Assembly (NCBI RefSeq): GCF_026168755.1
Contig: NZ_JAPFDR010000017.1
Span: 1 to 52,272, forward strand
DNA length: 52,272 nucleotides
DNA from: Clostridium sp.
Lineage (GTDB): Bacteria > Bacillota > Clostridia > Clostridiales > Clostridiaceae
Reading direction: 5' to 3'
Part shown: piece after piece, positions 37,313 through 45,060 of the stretch
Layout: the number at the start of each line of letters is the position of its first letter
Position numbering within the stretch: the first letter of the stretch is position 1
Notes under the pieces: model-generated
Seen by the model: only the letters and a program-made list of their open reading frames with translations
Database searches by the model: none
What the model was told of the DNA's origin: nothing
Position numbers and translations under genes: made by a program

Positions 37313-37960
37313 ATGTCAAATTTTCTAGCAACAATGGGAGAAAATTTTAAAACACTTTTTAGCAGTCCACTTACACTAATTACTTTAATAGGTTGTGCAA
37401 TTTTACTAATTGCCTTTATAAAATTTAAATCATTAAAGTTTGATTCAAAATTAGTGGCTAGAATAGGACTAGCTATTGCTCTTGCTTTCATTTTGGATAT
37501 GTTAAAAATTTATACATTACCAAATGGCGGTGGAAGCATTTCATTAGGAAGTATGATTCCAATATTGTTAATTTCATTTATTTACGGTCCATCAATAGGA
37601 TTATTTACAGGATTTCTATTTGGAGTACTTAAATTAATTATTGATCCATATATACTAAATCCAATTCAAGTTTTATTTGATTATCCTTTACCTTTTATGG
37701 CCGTTGGAATTGCAGGATTCTTTAAAAATAAATATTTAGGTGCTACATTAGGAATGCTCCTACGATTTTCATGCCATTTTATTTCTGGTGTAATATTCTT
37801 TGGCTCCTATGCACCAGCAGGAATGTCTCCTATAGTATATTCTCTAGCAGTAAATGGATTTGCAGTAGGTGGAGAACTATTAATCTGCTTAGTATTATTA
37901 GCATTTTTACCTATAGAAAAATTAATTAAAACATTAAAAGCAAATATATCATTAACATAA
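37313..37960 (+). CDS. thiT: Energy-coupled thiamine transporter ThiT
   Basis: A 215-residue membrane protein with about six transmembrane helices, the substrate-binding component of an ECF transporter. Typical segments are ARIGLAIALAFILDMLKIY, GSISLGSMIPILLISFIYGP and RFSCHFISGVIFFGSYAP, the last two containing ligand-contact positions. It works with the shared EcfAA'T energising module, which is not in the window. TAAGGAGGTATTTTTTT precedes the ATG. The TPP riboswitch upstream confirms the thiamine assignment. Confidence 0.95.
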   Translation: MSNFLATMGENFKTLFSSPLTLITLIGCAILLIAFIKFKSLKFDSKLVARIGLAIALAFILDMLKIYTLPNGGGSISLGSMIPILLISFIYGPSIGLFTGFLFGVLKLIIDPYILNPIQVLFDYPLPFMAVGIAGFFKNKYLGATLGMLLRFSCHFISGVIFFGSYAPAGMSPIVYSLAVNGFAVGGELLICLVLLAFLPIEKLIKTLKANISLT

Positions 37961-38027
37961 GTAAATTCTAAATCATTTATTTAGATAAGCGAATTTAAAA
38001 CTGGTAATTCATTAATAATTGTTAAAA

Positions 38028-38066
38028 AAATATACCATATAGCTTAATGCTATATGGTATATTTTT
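38028..38066. terminator. Bidirectional terminator between thiT and ferredoxin gene
   Basis: ATATACCATATAGC-TTAAT-GCTATATGGTATAT is a perfect 14-bp stem with T runs on both sides, between convergent genes. Confidence 0.9.
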
Positions 38067-38255
38067 TTAATCTAGACTTATTGCATTTACTGGACAACTT
38101 GATTCTGCATCTCTTGCATCATCTTCATTTCCATCTGGAACAGGATTAGTTTTAGCTACTGCTTTACCATCATCATCCATTTCAAAAACTTCTGGACATA
38201 TTGATGGACATAATCCACATCCAATACAAGTATCTTTATCTACAGATGCATTCAT
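38067..38255 (-). CDS. Ferredoxin, one [4Fe-4S] cluster
   Basis: A 62-residue acidic ferredoxin. Cluster ligands are Cys10, Cys13, Cys16 and Cys54 (CIGCGLCPSICP and SCPVNAI); Cys20 is also present, as in single-cluster ferredoxins of the Thermotoga type. It should be a low-potential electron carrier. The ATG ending at 38255 is preceded by AAAGGGGTTGAAGTT; an upstream in-frame start would overlap this site. The neighbours give no specific redox partner. Confidence 0.93.
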   Translation of the reverse strand: MNASVDKDTCIGCGLCPSICPEVFEMDDDGKAVAKTNPVPDGNEDDARDAESSCPVNAISLD

Positions 38256-38334
38256 AACTTCAACCCCTTTAACAAACTTCAATACTATTATTTACAAAAT
38301 TCTAGTATGTTATGTAAGTTAAAAAAATTTTATT

Positions 38335-39159
38335 TTACCAATTATCAGGTTTACTCTCTGAAACATCTATATTCCATTCTTTAAACTCATTAACTGCAAC
38401 AACATAATATTTACTTTCTGTATTTTTATCCTTATTAGTTACTGTAATTAATGTTTTAAAATTAGTAGTATCATATCCTCTATTTTTTACAGTAACTACA
38501 ACATCAAAATCACTCTCATTATTATCTGATATTTCTACATTTGATACAATTTTCTTTGCTTCTTCTATAAATGTATTTAAATCAGTAGAAAATACATACT
38601 TTAAGCAATCTACATCTCCATTTATATTAATGCCAACTTTATAATTGCTCATATCACTCTTTTTATTAGCTGTTTGTAGTACATCTAAAATAGATTGATA
38701 ATATATATAATCAAAGTCTCTAGGCTTTCTTATAACTGAAAGATTTTTTATAATTCCCTCATCTAATCTCTTTGAAACTGAAAATATATTTTCATCATTA
38801 TAAAAATTTCCTTCATCACTTCCTACAACATAGTAAAACTCTTTTACCTCATCGCCTAAATCAAATTCAACCTTATAATCTGGCTCTAAAGTAGACTTAT
38901 TTTCACTTATTTTTGACTTTGATAGTAAATTCGCCATCTCATTAATTGCACTTTCGTCTGTTACTATAAACTTAAATGATAAATCTCTAGTGCTCTGTAT
39001 ACTTATTTGCTCTACATCATTTGAGTTTACATAATCAAAATAATCATTTTTTAAACCTAACTTTTTCTCTATACTTTCTATTACTGTACATCCAGAGAAA
39101 TTAAATATACCTATTATTAAAAACCCTAGTAGGATATATCTTTTTAATACTCTTAACAT
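38335..39159 (-). CDS. Putative lipoprotein of unknown function
   Basis: A 274-residue exported protein. The signal peptide covers about residues 1-23 with lipobox FSGC, so Cys24 should be lipidated and the protein anchored outside the membrane. The mature region is acidic and rich in beta-prone stretches; I see no known catalytic motif. AAAGGAGAAACG precedes the ATG. It follows the large unrecognised gene at 39317 on the same strand at about 160 nt. I do not recognise the family. Confidence 0.8.
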   Translation of the reverse strand: MLRVLKRYILLGFLIIGIFNFSGCTVIESIEKKLGLKNDYFDYVNSNDVEQISIQSTRDLSFKFIVTDESAINEMANLLSKSKISENKSTLEPDYKVEFDLGDEVKEFYYVVGSDEGNFYNDENIFSVSKRLDEGIIKNLSVIRKPRDFDYIYYQSILDVLQTANKKSDMSNYKVGININGDVDCLKYVFSTDLNTFIEEAKKIVSNVEISDNNESDFDVVVTVKNRGYDTTNFKTLITVTNKDKNTESKYYVVAVNEFKEWNIDVSESKPDNW

Positions 39160-39189
39160 TCGTTTCTCCTTTTTACCTTTATACTAATA

Positions 39190-39217
39190 ATAGGAGAAGC
39201 TTGTGCTTCTCCTAATA
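39190..39217. other. Hairpin between the 406-aa gene and the lipoprotein gene
   Basis: ATTAGGAGAAGC and GCTTCTCCTAAT pair around a 4-nt loop. No T run follows on either strand, so it may be a weak terminator or an mRNA structure ahead of the lipoprotein gene. Confidence 0.5.
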
Positions 39218-39316
39218 AAGATAATTATAATACTTTATTCCAATATTAGCAATTTACTTTCTCTATTATCTTATATTTTCATTTAGTTCAATATATGTTT
39301 TTTGTCTAACTTTATA

Positions 39317-40537
39317 CTATTGCATTGGAACAACAACAGTAGAATTTTTAAAATCATAAAACATTAACCAACATCCCTCTCTATCTTTACCATTCAAACT
39401 AACCCATGTAACAAAGCCAGTTCTTCCATCATAAGGTTGTTCATCCTTATCCTTTTTACCCGGAATTGCATAAATTATATGTTTTAGATTTCCTTTCGAA
39501 TCACACTTATATCCAAGCATAAAATATCCATACTTCTTTATATAAGGATAGTAATTTAACATTGGATAATAAGCTAATGTATACTTATTATAATTTGACA
39601 TATTGCACATCTCATGCAAATCATTTACCGGTATTTTATACCACTTAGTATATTTTAAATCATTTATACTGTCATAATCCCTATTGAATCCTTCTACTAT
39701 TGATTCAAAATATTCTCCTATGCTACCTCTTATCTTGCTATTAACAGGATCAAATTCTTTACTGGCCTCTATTCCCTCTTCATAATCTTCAAATTTTCCT
39801 CTTAAATTTTCTCTTTGAAAATATCTCATTCTAGCTTCTTCAAGATTCTCAACTTCTTGAACCTCTTTTACTTCAACTACTTCTTCAACTACCTCGTTAA
39901 CTACTTCTTTAGAAACTTCTTCTTTTTCTTCCTCAGCCCTTTTAATATCTTCTATAACTATATTTTCATCAACTTTAGCTTCTACTATAGGTTTTTCTAT
40001 AGGCTTATCTTTAGATTTTTCTACCTTAATTTCTGGCTTTCTTGGTTCTTTTTTATGTTCTTTTTCCGCAACTTTTTCAGTTGACCTTAACCTAACTTCC
40101 TTAGCTTTAACTATGGTATAATTCTTCCAATTTTCAGATGGTTGCTGTCCATTTAAGAAACCACACATTACAAATATAGGTATTCCATCTTTAAATTTCG
40201 CTATAGCCGTACCAGATATTTTATCAAATTGTATATCTAAGCCACCAACATTTGATACATTATATTCCTTTGTTGCTTCAGCTTTACCTGTATCAGTTAA
40301 TTCTATTGGGCCCAAATTAATTATTTGCTTCATATCTTTCTTACAACAAATAATCATCATATAATAATTTTCATTATCTTTTTTAAGATTTTGAGCATAA
40401 AAAGATATTTTACATTTATCTCCCTTTGCTTCTATCTTAGAATATCCAGATAATGTTTTATCACTGGAATTTGAGTACCCACGTTCATCCTCTTGTAATA
40501 TTACGAAGTTTCTATACAACCTATTATTACTTGCCAT
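39317..40537 (-). CDS. Large two-domain protein of unknown function
   Basis: A 406-residue cytoplasmic-looking protein with three parts. Residues 1-150 form a beta-rich domain (KISFYAQNLK, INLGPIELTDTGKAEATKEY, IPIFVMCGFLNGQQPSENW). Residues 150-245 are a low-complexity, highly charged linker rich in Lys, Glu and Val (KPIEKPIVEAK, EVVNEVVEEVVEVKEVQ). Residues 265-406 form a Trp/Tyr/Gly-rich C-terminal domain (KWYKIPVNDLHEM, YGYFMLGYKCD, CWLMFYDFKNSTVV). No signal peptide or membrane helix is seen. GTTCTGGAGA precedes the ATG. I do not recognise it; a structural or surface role in spores is possible but unsupported. Confidence 0.85.
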   Translation of the reverse strand: MASNNRLYRNFVILQEDERGYSNSSDKTLSGYSKIEAKGDKCKISFYAQNLKKDNENYYMMIICCKKDMKQIINLGPIELTDTGKAEATKEYNVSNVGGLDIQFDKISGTAIAKFKDGIPIFVMCGFLNGQQPSENWKNYTIVKAKEVRLRSTEKVAEKEHKKEPRKPEIKVEKSKDKPIEKPIVEAKVDENIVIEDIKRAEEEKEEVSKEVVNEVVEEVVEVKEVQEVENLEEARMRYFQRENLRGKFEDYEEGIEASKEFDPVNSKIRGSIGEYFESIVEGFNRDYDSINDLKYTKWYKIPVNDLHEMCNMSNYNKYTLAYYPMLNYYPYIKKYGYFMLGYKCDSKGNLKHIIYAIPGKKDKDEQPYDGRTGFVTWVSLNGKDREGCWLMFYDFKNSTVVVPMQ

Positions 40538-40638
40538 TCTCCAGAACCCCCACTTTATATTAATTCCATATATTATATGTTCTATATATTGAAATATGTT
40601 ATTATTTTTAATGGCAAATATTCTTAATAATATCTAAA

Positions 40639-41481
40639 TTATAAAATTTCGTTAATACAATTAGATAAAGTCGCAAACTCTTCTATAGATAAAGTTTCTC
40701 CTCTTCTCTTAGGATCAACCCCAGCTTTTTCAAATGCCTCTTCAAGCTTTTCCTTAGCTGGTCCTATACTCTTAACTCCGTTCCATAAAGTTTTTCTTCT
40801 CATATTAAAAGAATTTCTTATTATATCAAAGAATAACTTTTCATTATCAACCTTAACTCTTGGTGAATCTAACTTATCAAGTCTGATAACAATTGAATCA
40901 ACTTTAGGTCTAGGAATAAAACAATTAGGCGGAACTCTTCTTACTATACTAGTGTTACAATAATATTGAACTAATAAAGATAATGCTCCATAATCTTTAT
41001 TACCCGGATCTGCATTCATCCTTTCTGCAACTTCCTTTTGAATCATTATTGTTAATGATTTAAAATTATATCCTTCTTTAAGTAATTTAACTATTATAGG
41101 TGTTGTAACATAATAAGGTAAGTTTGCAACTAACTTTACACTCTTCTCATCACCTATAATTTCATTAAAATCTACTTTTAAAGCATCATTATGTATAAGA
41201 GTAAAATTAGGATTATCTCCTAATTCTTGTTCTAATATAGGAATTAAATCATTATCTAACTCTATAGCAACTACCCTCTTAGCAGTTTTTAATAATTGAG
41301 CAGTTAATGTTCCAACACCCGGTCCTATCTCTATAGCTAAATCTTCCTTATTAACATCTGCACCTGAAACTATATCTCTAGGAACAGAATCATCAACTAA
41401 AAAGTTTTGCCCCAAGCTTTTTGAAAATTTAAAATTATATTTCTTAACTAACTCTGCTGTTTTTACATCTTTTATATCCAT
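40639..41481 (-). CDS. rsmA: 16S rRNA dimethyladenosine transferase
   Basis: A 280-residue SAM methyltransferase that dimethylates two adjacent adenines near the 3' end of 16S rRNA (KsgA). Motifs are [25 protein letters not shown], the catalytic [10 protein letters not shown] and the C-terminal FIPRPKVDS. Length is normal. The ATG abuts the rnmV stop codon with GGAAGAAATAG inside rnmV, so translation is coupled. The rnmV-rsmA order is conserved in Firmicutes. Confidence 0.97.
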   Translation of the reverse strand: MDIKDVKTAELVKKYNFKFSKSLGQNFLVDDSVPRDIVSGADVNKEDLAIEIGPGVGTLTAQLLKTAKRVVAIELDNDLIPILEQELGDNPNFTLIHNDALKVDFNEIIGDEKSVKLVANLPYYVTTPIIVKLLKEGYNFKSLTIMIQKEVAERMNADPGNKDYGALSLLVQYYCNTSIVRRVPPNCFIPRPKVDSIVIRLDKLDSPRVKVDNEKLFFDIIRNSFNMRRKTLWNGVKSIGPAKEKLEEAFEKAGVDPKRRGETLSIEEFATLSNCINEIL

Positions 41482-42036
41482 CTATTTCTTCCCTTCTAAT
41501 TCTTTATCAACATAATTAATAGCTTCTATAAACTCCTCTTTTGTAATGCCATAATTATTTAATCTAGATAACATTTGATTTGCATTGCCATAACCAATAC
41601 CTAACTTATTTCCAAGCTTTATTCTTCTTTCCTTTGCATTTGGATCTCCGTTTAATCTAAAATAAAACATATCTTGCACATCAAATGTCTTTTCCTTTAC
41701 TTCAATAGTAACCTTAGCTCTCTTTAAAGCTTCTATTATAACTTCTGGTGTAGCATTTTCTACACCTATATCATCATCTTTAATTCCATCTTCTTGAGCA
41801 ATGTATGCATGCTTTATCCCTGGTACTCTCTTTGCTATTATTTTTCTTATTTTCTCCCCAGCAAAATCTGGATCAGTTAAAACTATAACGCCTTTTCTTT
41901 TTTGTGCTTCTTTTATTCTTGAAATAACTTTTGCGTTTATTCCAAATCCACCAACAGCTATCATTTCCGCATCCACTGCTTTTTTAACTGCAGCTACATC
42001 ATCTTTTCCTTCAACAACTATAACCTCTTTAATCAA
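41482..42036 (-). CDS. rnmV: Ribonuclease M5
   Basis: A 184-residue Toprim-domain nuclease that matures 5S rRNA. The Toprim residues are in VVEGKDDVAAVKKA and VLTDPDFAGEKIRK, and the C-terminal part contains GIGYGNANQMLSRLNNYGI. Translation starts at TTG, with AGGAAAGAGAAGG upstream. It is directly coupled to rsmA. Confidence 0.95.
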   Translation of the reverse strand: MIKEVIVVEGKDDVAAVKKAVDAEMIAVGGFGINAKVISRIKEAQKRKGVIVLTDPDFAGEKIRKIIAKRVPGIKHAYIAQEDGIKDDDIGVENATPEVIIEALKRAKVTIEVKEKTFDVQDMFYFRLNGDPNAKERRIKLGNKLGIGYGNANQMLSRLNNYGITKEEFIEAINYVDKELEGKK

Positions 42037-42137
42037 AAGCCTTCTCTTCCTTTCCTCTATTATCTCTTATTAATTTATCCCCATATTTCTATTATGTCAA
42101 ACCTTTAATTAGTTATAAACTAATATCTGCTAAAACT

Positions 42138-42182
42138 AAAGGGCAATATCAAAACTTTAATGTTTTGATATTGCCCTTTTTA
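42138..42182 (-). terminator. Terminator of the YabE-like gene
   Basis: AAAGGGCAATATCAAAAC-N6-GTTTTGATATTGCCCTTT is a perfect 18-bp stem immediately past the stop at 42185, with T-rich flanks. Confidence 0.93.
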
Positions 42183-42184
42183 CT

Positions 42185-43234
42185 TTACCATTCTCCTGGG
42201 TATGCTAAAATATATACTGGTACGTTATATTTTCTTCCCCATGATCTACAATCTGATTCTGAATTAAGGAATACATCTATAATATTTCCTTTTATAAGCC
42301 CACCTGTATCTGCAGCAACTGCTTTCCCGTAATTCTCTACGTAAACTAACGATCCTAATGGTATCACTCTTGGATCAACTGCTATTGTACTTATTCCACC
42401 TGGATTGTAAACCGGCACTGTTCCAGTAGCAGTAATTGTATCTCCTGCATAAGCAGTAGATTCACAATAGATTAAATCTCTATATTCCATTTCACCATCT
42501 CTACTAGCAAATACTCTTCTAGTTCCTTGAGCTATAATTTCATTTACAGGTTCCTTTATAACCTTAGATTGAACTATTTCTCTAGATACTTCAACTCCAT
42601 CTTTCTTAATAACTTTATAAGTTATTTCCTTTTCTCCTGCCTCACCAGCTTGTCTTACATTTTCCGTATTAATATCTAGGCTCTCATCTTCCTCAAGTAT
42701 TGTTTCATAGTCGATACTTTCTATAGCAACCTCATTTAATACCTCAACTTTAACTAATTGAATTGTAAGATCATCTGATATTTTAGTATCTAGTGAAGGG
42801 GTTATTTCATCAACTCCCTCAACAAATTCAACTCCTTCAGCTTTTAATTCATTCTCTTCAGCTTTTATCATATCTTCCACAGTATCTTCAGCAGTTTTTA
42901 TAACAATTGTTTTGTTAGCAACTACCACCTCTACTTCTACAGCTTTTTTAATTGTAATAACATCATTTGATGATATTTTTTCATTTAAAGCTGGTTGTAC
43001 TTTATCCTTATGAGCTATTTCTATCCCATTTTCCTCAAGTACATCTTTAACAGTCCCTTTATATGTTATAAGTGCTTCTTCTTTTCCGTCTATATTTACT
43101 ACTATGTTTTTTCTTATGCATGCAAATGTTATCGTTAATGCTATTATTAATACTCCGATAACACCTACCATTATTTTTGCCTTAGGACTATTAGAAAAAT
43201 TGTTTTTTAAATTTTCTTTCCATTTTTCAATCAT
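42185..43234 (-). CDS. YabE-like cell-wall protein: DUF348, G5 and 3D domains
   Basis: A 349-residue membrane-anchored protein. A transmembrane/signal-anchor helix spans about residues 20-41. Two DUF348 (ubiquitin-like) repeats lie at about 44-150, a G5 domain at about 162-238 and a C-terminal 3D lytic domain at about 255-347. The three catalytic-type Asp are in AVDPRVIPLG, AADTGG and IDVFLNS. Relatives (YabE, Sps/Rpf-like) remodel peptidoglycan during growth or spore revival. AGGGGAGGTTAAATGTAG precedes the ATG. A perfect promoter upstream and a strong terminator make it monocistronic. Confidence 0.93.
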   Translation of the reverse strand: MIEKWKENLKNNFSNSPKAKIMVGVIGVLIIALTITFACIRKNIVVNIDGKEEALITYKGTVKDVLEENGIEIAHKDKVQPALNEKISSNDVITIKKAVEVEVVVANKTIVIKTAEDTVEDMIKAEENELKAEGVEFVEGVDEITPSLDTKISDDLTIQLVKVEVLNEVAIESIDYETILEEDESLDINTENVRQAGEAGEKEITYKVIKKDGVEVSREIVQSKVIKEPVNEIIAQGTRRVFASRDGEMEYRDLIYCESTAYAGDTITATGTVPVYNPGGISTIAVDPRVIPLGSLVYVENYGKAVAADTGGLIKGNIIDVFLNSESDCRSWGRKYNVPVYILAYPGEW

Positions 43235-43270
43235 CTACATTTAACCTCCCCTGGCAAGAGTGACCATTGA

Positions 43271-43299
43271 ATTATATAAATAATTCTTATTTTTGTCAA
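43271..43299 (-). promoter_or_regulatory. Sigma-A-type promoter of the YabE-like gene
   Basis: On the minus strand TTGACA (43294-43299), a 17-nt spacer and TATAAT (43271-43276) match the vegetative consensus exactly, about 37 nt before the start codon. Confidence 0.8.
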
Positions 43300-43463
43300 A
43301 TTTCCAACTCTTGTTTTAATGAAACTGTTTAAAATGCATTTATTTGCACTATAAATATTAATTAAATTAAAAAAATAATGGCGTTTTTTTACAGTTTAAA
43401 GTTTGGTTAATATAGAGTAAAACATTTTTCTAGTTTTTTACAATTGTTAATATTAATTTTACT

Positions 43464-44249
43464 TTATTTTTTATTGTGAATCAAGCTATGGAAATTGTCA
43501 TTTACAGCTAAATTTACTTCTTTTGAGCTAATTTCTTTTATCTCAGCTATTTTTTCTATTATATATCTAATATAATCCGATTTATTCCTTTTTCCTCTAT
43601 TTGGGGATGGAGTCATATATGGACAATCAGTTTCTACTAATAATCTTTCAAGTGGAATTTCTCTTACCACATCACAAATTTTCTTTGCATTCTTAAATGT
43701 AACTACTCCAGTAATTCCTATGTAATAACCTAATTTTACGCACTCTCTAGCAAACTCTACACTTCCGGAAAAGCAATGTACTGTTCCTCTAACATTTGGA
43801 AACTCTTTCATTATTTCTAATGTATCCTTATGTGCATCTCTATCATGAATTACTACTGGTAATCCTAACTCTTCTGCTAAACTCATTTGCTCTCTAAATA
43901 CCCTTTTTTGAACTTCTTTATCAGGATTTTCATCCCAATAGTAATCTAATCCTATCTCTCCTATAGCTATAATTTTTTTATTACTTTTAACTAATTCAAT
44001 TATTCTAGATTTTACATTTTCATCATAATCATTAGCATCACTTGGATGAATTCCAAGAGCTCCATATATAAAATTATAATCTAATGTTAATTTATTTGTA
44101 GTCTCTAAACTTGCTTTAGAACAAGCACAATTTAAAATACCAACTACCCCTTCTTCTCTTATTTGAGCTAATACTTCTTCTCTATCTTCATTAAAAGCTT
44201 CATCATCATAATGTGAATGTGTGTCAAATATTTCATATTTAAATTCCAT
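43464..44249 (-). CDS. tatD: TatD family metal-dependent hydrolase
   Basis: A 261-residue amidohydrolase-fold DNase. Metal-binding motifs are FDTHSHYDDEAF, IGEIGLDYYWDE, PVVIHDRDAHKDT, VHCFSG and LVETDCPYMTP. TatD enzymes have 3'-5' exonuclease activity. Gene order tatD-yabE-rnmV-rsmA is conserved in Firmicutes, but the usual upstream metG is displaced by inserted genes here. AGGAGAAAAGTT precedes the ATG. Confidence 0.96.
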   Translation of the reverse strand: MEFKYEIFDTHSHYDDEAFNEDREEVLAQIREEGVVGILNCACSKASLETTNKLTLDYNFIYGALGIHPSDANDYDENVKSRIIELVKSNKKIIAIGEIGLDYYWDENPDKEVQKRVFREQMSLAEELGLPVVIHDRDAHKDTLEIMKEFPNVRGTVHCFSGSVEFARECVKLGYYIGITGVVTFKNAKKICDVVREIPLERLLVETDCPYMTPSPNRGKRNKSDYIRYIIEKIAEIKEISSKEVNLAVNDNFHSLIHNKK

Positions 44250-44303
44250 AACTTTTCTCCTCTTATAAAAAATAATCTTATTTTTTATTATATCAAATTA
44301 AAG

Positions 44304-44334
44304 CAAAAAAACTCAGACTATGCCGAGTTTTTTA
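44304..44334 (-). terminator. Terminator after the sigma/kinase remnant
   Basis: On the minus strand AACTCGG and CTGAGTT pair imperfectly around CATAGT and are followed by seven T, downstream of the remnant ending at 44358. Confidence 0.65.
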
Positions 44335-44357
44335 TTAATATAAACATTTTAATCTAT

Positions 44358-44632
44358 TTAGAAATCAAAGAAAAAGCTCCCCTTAAAATTTATATATTCA
44401 ATTTCTATCTTTGTTCCATATCCATTTTCTACATTTAATGTACCATTAATTTTTTTATATTTATAACAGCTTTTAAACATACTTCTTGAACAATATCTTC
44501 AGTTAAGTGTTGATTAGCTGTCATCTTTAACGTAAATCCATATAAAGCTTTATAATTATCTTGTAATAATCTATTCATTGCATGCTTGTTACCTTCTTGA
44601 GCCTTAAGTACTAAACTTTTCTCATCCACCAA
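44358..44632 (-). pseudogene. Chimeric remnant: sigma-70 region 2 fragment joined out of frame to a kinase C-terminus
   Basis: The first 50 or so residues after a TTG start at 44632 (GNKHAMNRLLQDNYKALYGF, HLTEDIVQEVCLKA) match region 2 of an ECF-type sigma factor. That frame stops at 44435 with region 4 missing. In the +1 frame from about 44445 the sequence reads INGTLNVENGYGTKIEIEY and ends at 44358; this resembles the last strand of a GHKL histidine-kinase ATPase domain. The simplest view is a deletion joining two genes. GGGGGATAGT still precedes the sigma start, so a short peptide could be made. Confidence 0.65.
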
Positions 44633-44869
44633 ACTATCCCCCTTTATTGCTCCTTAAAATTAAATAAAAATTTAACTATTTAAAATCCAAATCTATTAAC
44701 GAATTAATTTACCCCTGTAATTATATTCATTAATAAGACGTTTGAAATTTTATATTAGTTCACATAAAATAAAAAAAATTTTGTCTTTAGAATACCTTAA
44801 TAAGAATTATTCTAAAAACAAAATAATTTAAAATTGGAAATTTTTATTAATAGTTAAGATTTTCTTCAG

Positions 44870-45060
44870 ATTTTTGACACCTAACTGACACAATTAAGGT
44901 TTATTATAATATATGTAAAGTAGTTAAAGCATTATTATTTACCCCTAAAACCATCTTTTAAACAGAGCTTCAAGCCTATATTGTGGTTAAGAAGTTACTT
45001 TTTAAATTGGTTTCCTAGAGTTATTCGTCCCCCAAATGAAATGACTCTAGGTTTTTTTTT
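44870..45060 (+). ncRNA. Candidate small RNA convergent with the second metRS gene
   Basis: Within a 428-base gene-free stretch, TATAAT (44905-44910) follows two TGACAC copies (44875, 44886). The region to 45060 has a hairpin CTTC-AGCC/GGTT-GAAG (about 44969-44994) and a plus-strand terminator CCTAGAGT/ACTCTAGG with nine T (45014-45060). The terminator loop contains GTCCCCCAAATG. The hairpin has no T tail on the minus strand, so it serves a plus-strand transcript. It stops exactly at the 3' end of the metRS-like gene. No ORF is credible. The rest of the gap (44633-44870) is AT-rich and shows nothing clear. Confidence 0.45.

Noticed and set aside
39815..40084. Aromatic-rich 89-aa plus-strand ORF
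   Set aside because: It is the antisense of the Lys/Glu/Val linker of the 406-aa protein; its Phe/Tyr richness is a codon artefact.
44980..45020. Short cationic peptide VVKKLLFKLVS in the candidate sRNA
   Set aside because: It has a GTG start only, no ribosome binding site, and lies within a hairpin-rich segment; chance is the better explanation.
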